Below, one piece after another: positions 24,425 through 36,420 of a DNA stretch of 64,000 nucleotides (position 1 is the first letter of the stretch; each line of letters opens with the position of its first letter). The notes under the pieces were generated by a model that saw only the letters and a list, made by a program, of their open reading frames with translations, made no database searches and had not been told where the DNA came from. The stretch comes from Trametes villosa (Eukaryota; Basidiomycota; Agaricomycetes; Polyporales; Polyporaceae). Where the stretch lies: contig PUDQ02000081.1 in NCBI GenBank assembly GCA_002964805.2, positions 62,001-126,000 of the forward strand. Reading direction: 5' to 3'. The position numbers and the translations under genes were made by a program.

Positions 24425-25314
24425 GGTAGGATCAGGCTGAGGATGTAGGCTCCTTCAGTGTTTTGTTCCGCAAGCAGGTCGCGACGGAGAGGTGGAGGGT
24501 GTATATGAGTGTATTTCCGGCACTTGACTCGATCGATGCAGCTTCATAGCAATCCAAAGCAATCGATTTGGCGAACAGAAAGCTGTGCTTGCTATCGCAT
24601 CAGGGTCGGTTGGATCTCAGATACGCGAGACTATCAGCGCGTTCGATCTCCGAAAGACCATCTGACCTCCGCCCCCATGCCACGCCTGCGGCTTCGTCCC
24701 GACTCCCTCAACAATCTACTTTCCCATTCCCCTCTGCAATGTCCGTCCGCGCTGAGCTACGTGTCACTCAACCTTGACAGTCTGAGCCACGGACGCCGCA
24801 GCTTCGCGCGCGTGTTTGCGGAAGACTGCGCGCCGGTGATCAGCCAGTCAACACCGTCGCTGCTGCCGCGTCGAGTCACAACGGAAGGCAAGCCCTGAGT
24901 CTCACGGGGAGGACACGCTTATTTGCTAGCCTCGACACCAACCCCATGAAGATTCCGCACGGTTTTTGAGTGGGCGCGCGGGAGAGCAGGTGATGTGGAA
25001 GGGCGTCTTTGCATGGCTGTTGCGCTTTCTGTCGCAAGGGAGGTACGGCGTGGATGTGAGGCTTTTGTGAGCAAGTAGTAGAGGGAAAAATTGTCTGGTA
25101 CCCCCCTGTACGTATTCCATGAGCGAGCTCGCGAGAGAGGGAAGAATGGTCGCCTTGAAGCCTGAAGTTTGAGACAAAGCTGAGCTGGCCGAAGATGTCG
25201 CCACAAGGGCGCGAAGCAGCAAGGGCGATGCCGCTTGACCCACGACCACCATCTTGACCACGTCCCCTCCCCCCGCTCCCCCCGTTTCCATCCCCCATCT
25301 CGCCCTGCTCGTCC
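24425..25314. promoter_or_regulatory. Divergent promoter region SES1 / SET1
   Basis: About 890 bases separating two housekeeping genes transcribed in opposite directions. A 264-codon minus-strand frame covers part of it but is compositionally a GC shadow. No RNA gene was seen. Confidence 0.45.
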
Positions 25315-28300
25315 ATGTCGGGCAAGGCTCCCCCGCGAGCACCGCGGGCTCTGCTCAACTCGCTTCCTGGATCGTCTGGTGCTGTCGGCGTCGCCCCGTC
25401 CGCCCCTGGCGCGTCGTCCACCTCGCGCATCGGAGCGACCCCGCCCACGGGGCCGCGAAGTCTTCTCAACGCACAAGCCAGTCTTAGGGGAAGAAGCGCA
25501 AAACCGTATCTGAATGGACACGGTGGCATCCCGACAGGCCCAGCCACATCCACGCCCACCGGGCCCTCGGCGCTGAAGGGCAAGCAGGTTGAAGTTGGGA
25601 GGGCGCAGCCGGGCAGCTCGAGCGGCGTAGGTGGCCTCTTCTTGGGCGGCGCGTAGAATTGTAAGCTCAAGGACGTTCTGCTCCCATTTTTACAGGCACA
25701 AGTGAACGGCGCAGGCCCTAGTAAGGCTGCAATCCCACAGGAGCCTACGGCGCTGAACGGGCGACATCAAGCCATTTCGTTCAAGCTTCGGCCAAATGCC
25801 TCGTCGTCCTCTGCACGAAGTGGCGACGGGCCTCAACCGCCGACATCGCCAAGGTTGCGCGCATTTACGCCATCGGCGCCGTCTTCAGCACCACCGCCGC
25901 CTCCCCCGCCTTCAGAACCTCCACCACCACCTCCCCCTTCTTATGAACCCCCGCCACCTCCACCGCCCTCATCAGAGCCTCCACCTCCCCCTCCTCCTGC
26001 AGATGAGCCCCCATTGCCCCCGCCGCCACCATCTGAACCTCCCCCGCCTCCGCCTCCCTCCTCTTCCGCCCCTCCGTTGCCGCCCGCACCACCTCTCCCG
26101 CCATCCTTGTTTCCACCTCCTTTACCACCAGGGGAGGCCCCTCCTCTACCACCGTCGTATCCGCCCCCTCCTCCCTCCGACGAACCGCCCCCATTTCCTT
26201 CAACGTCTGCTGTGCGGCTACCGCCGACAGGCCCGCGGCGGGATGTATACGGGGCTCCCTACCCACATCTCCCTACAGGACCTCGCGGCCACGCACCGCC
26301 CCCAAATCAACGACCCCCGTCTCCCTCAGAACCACCGCCCCCTCCCCCTCCCCCTCCGCCCCGCTCCCCAACCCCTCCAAAGCTCTACTCTCTACCACCC
26401 CCACCACCATGGCCGCCTTCTCCTTCAGAGTATCCGCCTGGGAAGAACTGGAAGGTCTTGTTCGACTATGCCCTGGACAAGGACCGGGATGGACAATACC
26501 GGGCGCTTGCGGAGAAGCTGCGGGAGAAGGGCATGGACCAGGGAGAGGAGCCGCGGGTGAAAGGGAAGGGCAAAGGCAAGGAGATCGTGATACGATATGC
26601 GGGCGAGGTTATCGAGGGCGAGCACGAAGCGGTTGCTCGGGATCCGCGCAAGGAGACGAAGGTGAAGAGGCTGTTACCGCTGCGGCCGCTGAGGACGGAT
26701 CTTGTGCAGTGCAAGTACGAGGTGCGTTGCGATTAGTTTTCTGGCTTCCCTGCGGATATTGATATGTCGCAGTACGACGCGAACTCTGCTGGCCCGCCGC
26801 CTCCAATTAGCGTGCTGGTCTTGGGCATCTCCCCACTCATGCCTAATCAGCATATACGTCGACATTTCAGCGTGCACGGAACCATCACGTCCTTCGAGCC
26901 ACAAATAGACAAGTCCAGTGGCGGCGCTCTCGGCATAGTCTTCATCAAGTACACGACACACGAAGAGGCGAAGCAGTGCGTGCAGAGCGAGCACGGCAAG
27001 AAGCTCTCCCTCACCATCCCTGGCGTCGGCGAGGGTGAGGAGCTGCGGGTCGTCCTCGACGGCGAGGGAAAGTTGCTCAAGGCTGTCCTCGCGGAGCTGG
27101 ATGGGCGGAGGAGGCGGGAACGGGACGAAAAGCGGCGACGGGAGAAGGAGGAGAAGGAGAAGGCCGCCGGTCACGCTTCTTCGCATTTCAAAGCGACCCC
27201 GACGTCGAGTGCCGCGCAGACGCCCGTCCATTCAAATAATCCCTGGCGGTCAGGGCCGCAAGCCATCCCCCGTCCTCCGCATGTCGGACCCCGCCCGCCG
27301 CCGGCGAATGCGCACCTCCCTATGCGCCCGCAAGGGACGACCCCCATCGCCATCTCCCCCGCTCCCGAGAAGGGCAGTCCGCTTCCCAATGGCACGCCTA
27401 CAGGGCCGCGGCACGGCGTTGTGCCTCCTGGGGCGCGCGTACGACGTCCACAACCGACGCTCTTCCGTGCGCGAAACGTCCACGCCATCGCCGCTGTTCC
27501 ACCAGCAAACATTCGCCCTCCAATTCACCTATTCCCCAACGGAATCGAAGCCGGTCCAGTGCTGCCGCCAAGTATGCAGTTCAGCATGAACAACCGCGAC
27601 GCCCCACTGCCCCTTCTGCCCTCGCGTTCGCCTTCACCGGTTTCGCGACGTCCGGCGTATGGAGGAAGGAACGCCAAGAAGTTCGACTACGAGGCCGTGA
27701 AGGCGGAACTTGCGAAGAACGGCCTGGAGCACATCACCATCGACGGGCATGTGGGGAGCGTACGGGAGGATGACGTGCGGATGTTTCTCGAGGGCTTCCA
27801 GATCGACCAGGTGAGCACCTCTTACATGCCTTGTGCGCGTGGTGGACCTACTGCACGCGTCGTGGTGGCTTCGTTACGCGTGCTGACCGTATGCGCGTGC
27901 GTAGATCCTGCGCGATCGACATAGCTGGTACGTCACGTTCAAGACCGGCGATGCTGCGCGGCGTGCTTCGCTTGTCCTCAACACGAGCGGTCGCAAGCTC
28001 GCGAACTACGCGGTCAGCGTGACTGTCCGCGCGGCGCCGACCCATGTCCCCACCGCGTACAAGACATCTTGGACGGATGCCGAGCTCGTGGAGCAAGCCG
28101 AGAAGACCATCCTCAAAGACCTCCGCGCCTTGCTTGAGAAGGACGTCGTGGAACGCGTCGTCGCCTCGCAGATCCGGCGAGTCGTCACTGACGAGCGGGC
28201 GAAGAAGGGCGTGCGCGCGACGGAGACGCCCTCTGCGGTCGACGGACATACAGCTGAGCCTCACGATGTTCTTGACGTGAGGCATACCGGCAAGACTGGA

Positions 28301-29834
28301 TTCAGCGGGCTGTCCTTTCGCAAGCAGAAGAAGCGCGTGCGCGAGGAGCCCGTGGTCGCCGCGAGCGAGACGCCACCATTGCCCGAGGTTGTGCAGGACG
28401 ATGGAGAGGAGGAGCTCGTAGTGGAGAGGCCGAAGAAGAAGCCCAAGAAGGCCGCGCTCAAGAGAGTGGTCGTCGAGAAGGTCATCGAGTCGGAGGACGA
28501 GGAGGAGCCCGTGCCACTCGTCCCCGTCGAGATCCCGCAGCGGAAGCGCGCCTTGTCGGAGGCCAGCGAGCTTGACATCCCGGTCAAGAAGAAGGTCAAG
28601 ACGAAAGTGGCCGAGGACGGTGTCCCCGTCGTGCGCCCGAAGAAACACAAGAAGGCGAAGGACAAGGACGTCACTCTTGCCACTCGGGAGACAAGCGTCT
28701 TTGCGGAGGAGGTCGTACATGAAGTCCTCCCCGAGACGCTCCCCTACGAGCCACCCTCTGTCGCCCAGATGCGCTTCACGCCCGGCTTCGATTCGCGCCC
28801 GTCCACCCCGGCCACGCCTGCGCCTGTACTGGCGCCCGAGCCCGACATCCCCGACACCCCGACCATCGACCCCATTGCGGAAGGCATCTGCGAGGACGAC
28901 GAAGACATGTATTACGCGAAGCTCGCGCTGGAGCGCAGCCTCTTCGGCAAGTCCGCAGAGTCGCCACCCGAGCCCGAGGCGGCGGAGGGCCCCTCCCCGT
29001 TTCGCAAGCACGTCACGGGCTCCGCGCGCACGGAAGGGTACTACAAGATCTCGCACGCGGAGAAGTCCGCCTACGTCGCGCAGTACGTCTCGCGCGGGAT
29101 GCTCAGCACTGCTGCGGCCGACGCCGAGTCCGCGCCGCCCCAGCCCGCGGTCACGTCGTCGCGGTCGAACCGCGCCAACGCGCGGCGGCGCGCGCAAGGC
29201 CTGGAGGAGATCAACCAGGTGCAGCGCGCGATGGCGCTGTCGAAGGGCGAGGCGGCCGCGCCGGACTCGGTCAAGTACAACCAGCTGCAGACGCGCAAGA
29301 AGCACCTCCGGTTCGCGCGCTCGCCCATCCACGACTGGGGCCTGTACGCGATGGAGAAGATCAGCCGCGGGGAGATGGTCATCGAGTACGTCGGCGAGGT
29401 CATCCGCGCGCAGGTCGCGGACAAGCGCGAGAAGGCGTATGAGCGGCAGGGCATCGGGAGCAGCTACCTCTTCCGCATCGACGAGGACTTGGTGGTGGAT
29501 GCGACCAAGAAGGGCAACCTTGGGTACGTTTCTTTGTTCAGACTTGTGTGCGACCGGGGGCTGATCATCTTGCAGTCGCCTCATCAACCACTCTTGCGAC
29601 CCCAACTGCAACGCGAAGATCATCACAATCAGCGGCGAGAAGAAGATCGTGATATACGCAAAGCAGGACATCGAACTTGGCAGTGAGATCACCTATGGTG
29701 CGTACATTGTCGCCCTCACAGTCTTCGCGCTTGACTGACGTTCATACCCTCGCGCAGATTATCATTTCCCTATTGAACAGGACAAGATTCCATGCCTGTG
29801 CGGGTCCGCGAAGTGCCGTGGGACGCTCAACTAG
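25315..29834 (+). CDS. SET1: Histone H3 lysine 4 methyltransferase, COMPASS catalytic subunit
   Basis: Nuclear enzyme of the Set1/COMPASS complex. Six exons (25315-25626, 25696-26721, 26773-27810, 27905-29523, 29576-29697, 29758-29834) join to 1397 residues. Domains in order: a disordered N-terminus with a very Pro-rich stretch at residues ~155-340; an RRM-like domain ([31 protein letters not shown]); a second RNA-binding region ([19 protein letters not shown]); and a charged linker. A WIN-type motif (GSARTEGYY) expected to bind the WDR5/Swd3 subunit follows, then an N-SET region ([18 protein letters not shown]). The SET domain shows [19 protein letters not shown] and ITYDYHF. The post-SET cysteines are in [13 protein letters not shown] at the end. 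The first donor (gtaggt at 25627) is the only one that keeps the frame open. Confidence 0.95.
25880..26440 (+). repeat. Proline-rich low-complexity coding tract in SET1
   Basis: A long cct/ccc/ccg-rich stretch encoding [14 protein letters not shown] units repeated many times. It causes long spurious frames on both strands. Length polymorphism between strains is likely. Confidence 0.85.
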
Positions 29835-30458
29835 ACCGTGCGTTATGTTTATATGTCGGTATTACTCGCATACCCTGCTCTGCCACCATCGTTTGCCTCG
29901 GCACCCTGTCTTGCCTTTGCCTTTGCCTTGCCCCTGCCGTGCCCGCCTCTCTTCTGCCGTCCATCGCTGTCACTCTCCGCATTCTCTCGCCACACACCCG
30001 CACATTTGTATCTTATATGTAACGCATGTTCTATTATCCCGCCGTACGGTCAAGTAATACACTTCGGCACGCAGCTACGGTGCGTGCGCCACATGCGCAA
30101 TCCCCAGATATGCTATACTTTCTGAATGTCGGGAGCCTGGGGTTGTGCGACGGTGCTCACTGCTCCCCACCATCGAGGATGTCGGATCCCTTGGGCGGTT
30201 GTGCACGTGGGTCTCATCTCGCCTTCGAGCGCAACTATGGGTTTGCCTCTTTGCTTCTGCCACCGACATTCCACAGCGTTGACCTACTGCCTTCACGATA
30301 ACCTGCTACACTATATCTGCAGCGAGCACATGGGTCGCGCGGAGGACTTGGCAAGACACCCCGCGCGTCGGCCAGGGCGCTCGGGACGGATCATGCCAAC
30401 GCCCGCGTAGACCGTGACGGACGTCGGGCTCACCCCGCACGCTCCTTTCTCGATAACC
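29835..30458. other. Intergenic region SET1 to ALDH7
   Basis: About 620 bases holding the SET1 3' UTR and the promoter of the dehydrogenase. Only short shadow frames. Just outside the part of the locus that I can show to be duplicated. Confidence 0.5.
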
Positions 30459-32611
30459 ATGATCTCCAGGCGCGCTCTCGCAACGCTTCGGCGGGCTCCT
30501 CTGTCTCGTGGGCTGTCCTCGCGGGCCTCCGCTGTGCTGTCTGCGCTTGACTTGAACTCCGGGAGGGAGCTCTCCGGTGTGTATGACGGCGAATGGCACG
30601 GTTCTGGGGAGATCCTGCAGAGCGTGTGCCCGGCAACGGGAGAGGTGCTAGCAAGGGTTCAGTCGGTGCGTTTGCACTCGTCTTTCGGGTTGTCGTGTAT
30701 CTAATACGCGTTCGTGATGGTAGGCCACTCCTGCTGAACTCGAGAGAGTACTGCAGCGGTCCCGGGAGGCATACGAAGTCTTTCGCAATGTTCCTGCGCC
30801 GAAGCGCGGTGAGATATTGAGGCAGATCCGGGAAGCTCTTGCAGCCAAGGTACGTACTGCATGCCCTACGTCAGGGGGCGAGAGAGTAACTGTTGGGTAG
30901 CGGGACGCCCTGGGCGCGTTGATCACCCTTGAGATGGGGAAGATCCGCACTGAGGGTGTCGGTGAGGTCCAAGAGTTTGTGGACATTGTAAGTGCTCCTA
31001 GCAATGTTTGATACGCGTCGCTGACACGCATACAGGCTGATTACGCGGTCGGCCTGTCAAGGATGATGAACGGACGCGTTGTGGCGTCCGAGAGGCCCGG
31101 TCACTCTATCCTCGAGGGTCAGCCCTCTCTTCGCGTGGACCTTGCTTCGCAAATAACACGACTACAGTTCCTAACCCTCTGGGCGTGGTTGCTGTCCTCT
31201 CCGCGTTCAACTTCCCTGTCGCGGTATACGGCTGGTGCGCCTACCGATTCGGCGTCCTACAGCCCCTCTGACCCGCATATACGCAGGAACCTTGCGCTAT
31301 CCCTAGCCGCTGGCAATGCAACGGTCTGGAAGCCCTCGCCTACCACCTCGCTGTGCTCCATCGCGGTCACGAAGATCGTGTCTGGTGTACTGGAGCGCAA
31401 CGGCGTGCCCGGCGCGGTCGCGGGCCTCGTGACTGGCGGCAAAGACATCGGTGTCGGCATCACCGACAGCAAGCTCGTCGACATGGTGTCCTTCACCGGC
31501 AGTGAGGCTGTTGGCCGTCAGGTAGGCATGGCTGTCCAGTCGCGCTTCGGCAAGGTCCTCCTCGAGCTCGGCGGGAACAACGGTAAGTCCCTCTGGTGTG
31601 CCACGCTCTCCCTAAGCTCTAACGCGTGTCGCTTAGCCGCGATCGTCATGCCCGACGCAGACCTCGACATGGCCGTCCCCTCCGTCTTCTTCGGCGCAGT
31701 CGGCACCGCCGGCCAGCGCTGCACGTCCACGCGCCGGCTGTACCTGCACAGCGGCGTCGTGCAGGCCTTCCTCTCGCGGCTCGAGTCGCTCTACCAGTCC
31801 GTGCGCCCGGGCGACCCGCTCGACAGCACGACGCTGCTCGGGCCGCTGCACACGCGCGCGGCGGTCGGCGTTTACGATGCGGCGGTCGCGCGCCTGCAGT
31901 CGGCGGGCGCGGAGATCCTCACGGGCGGCGCGGCGTACCGCGACCTCGCGGCGCCGCTCGACGGGGGCAACTTCGTGATGCCGACGATCGCGATCCCGCA
32001 GGAGGTCGACGTCGCGGACCCGGTGTGGAGCACGGAGACGTTCGCGCCCGTGCTCACTGTTGGGGTGTTTGACAAGATTGAGCAGGCGATTGAGTGGAAC
32101 AACGGTGTCCCTCAAGTATGTGCTATACAGCCGCGTTGCTCACGAGGATAGGCTCTGACGAACTGGTTGTACAGGGCCTCAGTAGCAGTCTCTGGACCCG
32201 CGACATCCGCAACGTCGGGAAGTGGATCGGCCCTGCCGGTTCTGATGCTGGCATCGTTAATGTATGCGCACACTACTGTCTTCTTCGGAGACTGGCTGGC
32301 TGATGATAACCTGTAGGTCAACGTGGGCACTAGCGGTGCTGAGATTGGTGCCGCTTTCGGCGGAAACAAGGTGTGTATCGTCTCCGTTCGTCGTTGCTCT
32401 ATATTCACTGACCTTCTCGTTCTACCCAGAGCACTGGCTGGTACGTCGTTTTAGGCGTGTTCTACGCGTCCCTAACATTGCGCTCATGTATATTCACAGG
32501 GGACGCGAGTCGGGAGGCGACGCCTGGAAGCAGTACGTCCGCTGGAGCGCGTGCACGCTCAACTTCTCGGACGCAGCGCCCCTTGCGCAGGGTGTGCAGT
32601 TCTCGAGCTAG
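30459..32611 (+). CDS. ALDH7-type aldehyde dehydrogenase, left-arm copy
   Basis: NAD-dependent aldehyde dehydrogenase of the antiquitin family, in other organisms an aminoadipic-semialdehyde or stress-aldehyde dehydrogenase. The start at 30459 gives an Arg/Ser-rich, acid-free leader ([20 protein letters not shown]) suggesting mitochondrial import. Then [83 protein letters not shown], the catalytic-base motif LLELGGNN, the nucleophile in [12 protein letters not shown] and [14 protein letters not shown]. It ends [14 protein letters not shown] and a short tail. About nine short introns. The frames join cleanly and no disruption is seen. A second copy lies inverted at 62192-64000. The exact substrate is not deducible. 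Confidence 0.9.
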
Positions 32612-32764
32612 GCATGCTCTAGCGGGCCGATGTGCGCTCTGGAGGACCACCTGCGTGGCGGTTTGCGCTATCCCACATACTTGTAGCATTAGCATACCTG
32701 AAATCGGACCTTACTGGACTCTCCCGCACAGATGGAACGATGGCAGGACAGACTCGGAGTGGCA

Positions 32765-34364
32765 TTACAGGTCGGCGAAGAACGTAGGCTCCGCCTCGAG
32801 CTCGTTCTTCCCCTTCTTGCGCTTCATCGTATTCAGTGGGTCCTGTTCCTTCTTCCGTTTTCTCTTCCGCGGCTCTTCGACAGCCTGCTCGTCGTCACTG
32901 GACGCCTCTTGTGCCTCTCCGGCCTCGTCGTCTGTCCCTTGCTGCTCCGCATCCACCTCCGCCTCCGCCTCAACTTTTGTCTTCGCCTCCTCCTCTTCCT
33001 CCTCTCCCTCCACCGCCACCTCCTCTTCATCGTCGTCCTCCCCTTCCTCGCTCCCCTCCCCGTCGTCCTCGAAAACCTCCTTGAGGTCCGTGAGCTTGAG
33101 CACCTCCTCGTGGCCCGCGCTGCCGACCCAGCGGCCCTCGCCGCCCATGTCGACCGCGATGCGCTCGATCGGGAACTCGCCGTGGTCGGCGACGACGCCG
33201 AGCAGCTTCGTGGGCAGCAGCTGCACCGCGCGCAGGAGCCCGTCCGAGGAGCCGGTGAGGATCGTCGAGTGCGCGTTCGGGTAGTGCGAGGGGATCGCGC
33301 AGAGCGCATCGATCGATTGGGGGTGGCTGGGCGCGGCGCAGGGGTGAGTTAGTGGCGAGAAGGGGTGGGAGGGGTGTGGGGGAAGGAAGGGGGGAGGGGA
33401 CTCACCCGGGGATGCGGTCTACGCAGTCGCCCCAGCCGCTCTTGCGGTTGAATATGGAGAGGATTCCGAGCTGCGTGCCGACCACGACCTTCTGCCCGCT
33501 ATAGCAGGACCGTTAGAGGAACGGCAGGAAGAGGTCGAAAGTGGAATGCCGCACCCTTTGATAGGCAGTATAGACAGTAGCTCGTCCTCCTGGTCCTCGG
33601 ACTGCGCGACGGGCTCCACTTTCTTTGACCGTACATCCATAACCGAGAGAGAACCGTCTCCGCTATGAACGAGATGAGATAGAGGCCATGGCGAGAGTAC
33701 GGAGGTCGCGCACCTCGTCGCCACCAGCTGCTTCTTGTCGTCCAACCACATGAAGTCCGAGATGAAGTCGAAGTGGTGTGTGTACTTCCGCACCGCGTCA
33801 GCCTTGCGCGGGTCCCAGAGCTACCGCGCCTCGACTTGAGCATGCACGCCATGGTACGGGTAAAGTAGAGCAGACGCACCTTGATCACCCCGTCGTCGTC
33901 CCCGGACGCGAGCAGGTTATGGAGCAGTCGCTTCATGCGGTTGATCGGTGCACTTCCAAGCACTGTCCAGGTCAGCTCGCCAGTCGCACTCTCCAACCCG
34001 CGCGAATGCTCACTCGTGCGCGCCGGCGCGAACGTCCGCCACCTCGCCCGTCCCCACGTCTATTGTGCTGTAGCGCAGCGGCACACTTCAGCAACTATCC
34101 CCCCGCGCATCCACAGAAGAGCACCGCGACGCACTGGATAGCCTTCGCCTTGCCCCCGGCCCACAGCTGGGCGCCGTCCGCGCTGAGCGCGAGCGCGCGG
34201 CACGACTTCTTCGACGGCCGGAGGGAAAACTTCGCTTCGTGGGTGCCCTGCTCGTCGTAGCCGAACGCCTTGACGTGCCCGGTGAGCAGCCCGGTGTAGA
34301 CTATCGGGCGGTTGGGGTGGAAGGCGAGGTCGAAGATCTGCGCGCCGACTGGGATGTCGGGCAT
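32765..34364 (-). CDS. JIP5: WD40 protein JIP5/WDR55, left-arm copy
   Basis: Nucleolar WD-repeat protein linked to ribosome biogenesis. The start at 34364 gives MPDIPVGAQIFDLAFHPNRP, then TGLLTGHVKAFGYDEQG, CRALALSADGAQLW, APINRMKRLLHNLLASGDDD, IKLWDPRKADAVRKYTHHFD, SGDGSLSVMDVRSKK, QEDELLSILPIKGG and HPQSIDALCAIPSHYP. AVDMGGEGRWVGSAGHEEV, then an acidic Glu/Asp tail and a basic end KKGKNELEAEPTFFADL, complete it. Seven exons with introns at the same places as the right-arm copy; the intron before APINR ends in a gaag acceptor. It is convergent with ALDH7 (153 bases). Compared with the other copy, coding changes are few except in the acidic tail, while introns differ greatly. It appears intact. 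Confidence 0.9.
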
Positions 34365-35535
34365 TTTGTCGGGGGAGCGCGAGCCTGGGTGAGGAGGTCG
34401 CGGAGGTTGGGGGAGGAGAGAGGAGGCGCCCAAAAGACAGCGCGCGCTTCACTATTACCGCAGCCCACTGAGAGGCTCGCGCGACGACTCGAACGCACGA
34501 AATACACGGCTGTTTATTGCGGCTCAAGCGCTCAAGATTCAGACAGAGCGGCTGACTTATGAAAGAAATCTGCGTTCAAAGTGAAGGCGGAAGCGTTCGA
34601 ATGACATTGCAACACGCGTGCTACTCGATCGCACAAGGTACTCGTACTACTCGAACCCGGCCGCGAACTGCTCACTTCGGCGCACGTTGGTTTCCCCGGC
34701 AGCGTCCACGAAGGCGCGCCACCGAGTACTTATCCCGAGGGCCACGAAAAGGCCTGCGCCAGGACCGAGTGCGCGCGCGCGCACCCGATCCGTACCTCGA
34801 GAATCTTGAGGCACACATGTTGAAGTTGTCTTGAAGCACGCGTGGTGGGTCTGTCAGAGGGCGAGCGCGGTCAGCATACCGACCCACCGACGAGGGGGAC
34901 ACGTACAGTGGTAGTGAGTGATGTGCGCTGTCGGCGCGAGACCGCCCCGGTCGTATGTCGCAGGTAGTAGCGACTTCGCTCCCGGGGATGCGGTCCGCCT
35001 CGCGCGCCAGCTGCGGTCGTACACCGCGTTGAGCGGTCGCGTGTCGCGCTGGCGCGCGGCGTCGTCACTCGGGCGACAGGGTCGGCACCAGCTCAGGCAG
35101 CGAGCCAATCTCCGGAGTAACCTGTCGTGTGTGTCAGTAAAGAGCCAAACGCGCGGCAGAACGGGGCGACGTACAAGGGTACTGCAACAGAGACGCGCTC
35201 AAAACATTGCCCTGGCGGAGAGCGGGCGTCAGCATGCACAATCGCCGCCAAACGAGAGTCAACGAGGCGCACTCACCTGCGGGACGGCGACCGTCGCCGA
35301 GCGCAGTTGGCTTCCCCGCCGCAACGCAGCGGGTACTAGTCCCAGGGGCCACGAAGAGGCCTGCGCTATCCCTGGGGAGGAAACCACTCCGTCCCTCACA
35401 GCGGGTCTGTCATCGTGCAGTGCTCCTCTTGACTGTGAGGTGGCGGTACGGGGAGCCATTATGTTGCTCGACCCGCACCTGTCTTGGAGGTTCCCCACGC
35501 GAGAGTCGACTGAATGCCACGTACCGGCGGGCCTA

Positions 35536-35574
35536 CCCGGGGAAGCCCCGTTCGGGGCTGGCGCGTTCCCCGGG
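35536..35574. other. Nested (Y-shaped) palindrome
   Basis: An outer stem CCCGGGGAA / TTCCCCGGG encloses an inner stem GCCCCG / CGGGGC plus a short unpaired segment. It is kept in the right arm near 59196-59234. Confidence 0.65.
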
Positions 35575-36060
35575 CGCCGTCCCTCAGAGCCGCTGGCCAT
35601 TACGCAGCGGGTTTCTTGGCGCTGGTGGTTCCCTTGACGCTCTGAGGTTCCGGCCCGGCGGGTAGTTGCGTTACGCAAGCCCTACGACTGCCGTCGTATG
35701 CAGAGGTGGCGCGGTGCTGAAGAGAGTGCGTCAGCGCAGGTATTAAGCGACTGGCGCGGGACTACGTACCAGGTGTGCCGCGTCAAGATGCGGCTGGTAG
35801 TGCGCGCCGCCGGTCCGCCGGCCCAGGACTATGAAGACACCACGCAATGGGATGCCCTCAGGGAGATCGATCACAGCCACATGCGGCGGCGGCACTACCG
35901 CGAGGCTGAGGAGCCCCGCTACCTCGGTCCGCGACATGCGAACCGTGGCCTTGACGCCAGGCAGGCACCGGTAGTGTACCCAGTGACCGCCTGCATCGTG
36001 CTGGCCGTTGGCGCAGAGGGACGATAGTCCACAGCTGCGCCGACCAGGGCAGCGAGCATC

Positions 36061-36420
36061 GGTCTGCGAGGACCTCGGCTCAGCGCCCGCAAGCGTCCGC
36101 CCGTGTGGGCCTCAGCTTGCGTCGCACAGCCCGCAGTGTAGACCGCGACTGGCGGAGTCGGCGCGCACGCCCCTGCGTCGCGCGCACCGACAGCGGGGCA
36201 GTGATGCCCCGCCTGGCGTCGGTCTGTGAAGACGTTGGCCAGTTAAACGGGCCCCAGGGTGGTACCCGGGGCCCGACATAGCGCGGGGCCGCCCCTGGAA
36301 GGGAGAGACCGTCCGCGTGGCTTCGGTCCGGGAGGACGTCCGCCCACCTGCACGACGAGGGGCCCCAGGTGTGTGCCCGAGGCCCGGCAGGACTGAGCCT
36401 CAGTCCGTGAGGACGTCGGC
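36061..36420. repeat. Degenerate repeats of a GTCYGNGAGGACGTCSG-like unit
   Basis: Copies start at 36061, 36221, 36325 and 36402, separated by GC-rich, gggcccc-containing spacers of unequal length. The same series is present inverted in the right arm around 58350-58710. Confidence 0.65.
36248..36275. other. Strong hairpin
   Basis: CGGGCCCC, one unpaired A, GGGT, a 3-base loop, ACCC, GGGGCCCG. The complementary arms pair perfectly except for the single bulge. The structure is kept in the right arm near 58496-58523. Confidence 0.7.

Noticed and set aside
24876..25670. 264-codon minus-strand frame over the SET1 start
   Set aside because: Low-complexity, overlaps the SET1 first exon and has no splice partners.
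27848..29692. 614-codon minus-strand frame antisense to SET1
   Set aside because: It mirrors the SET1 coding exons and runs through two of its introns; composition is that of a GC-rich shadow (Arg/Leu/His/Asp-rich) with no domain.
35743..35937. 64-codon frame with hydrophobic segments kept in both arms
   Set aside because: Reads protein-like in places, but is short, has no splice or start support and lies in a block where every frame is conserved.
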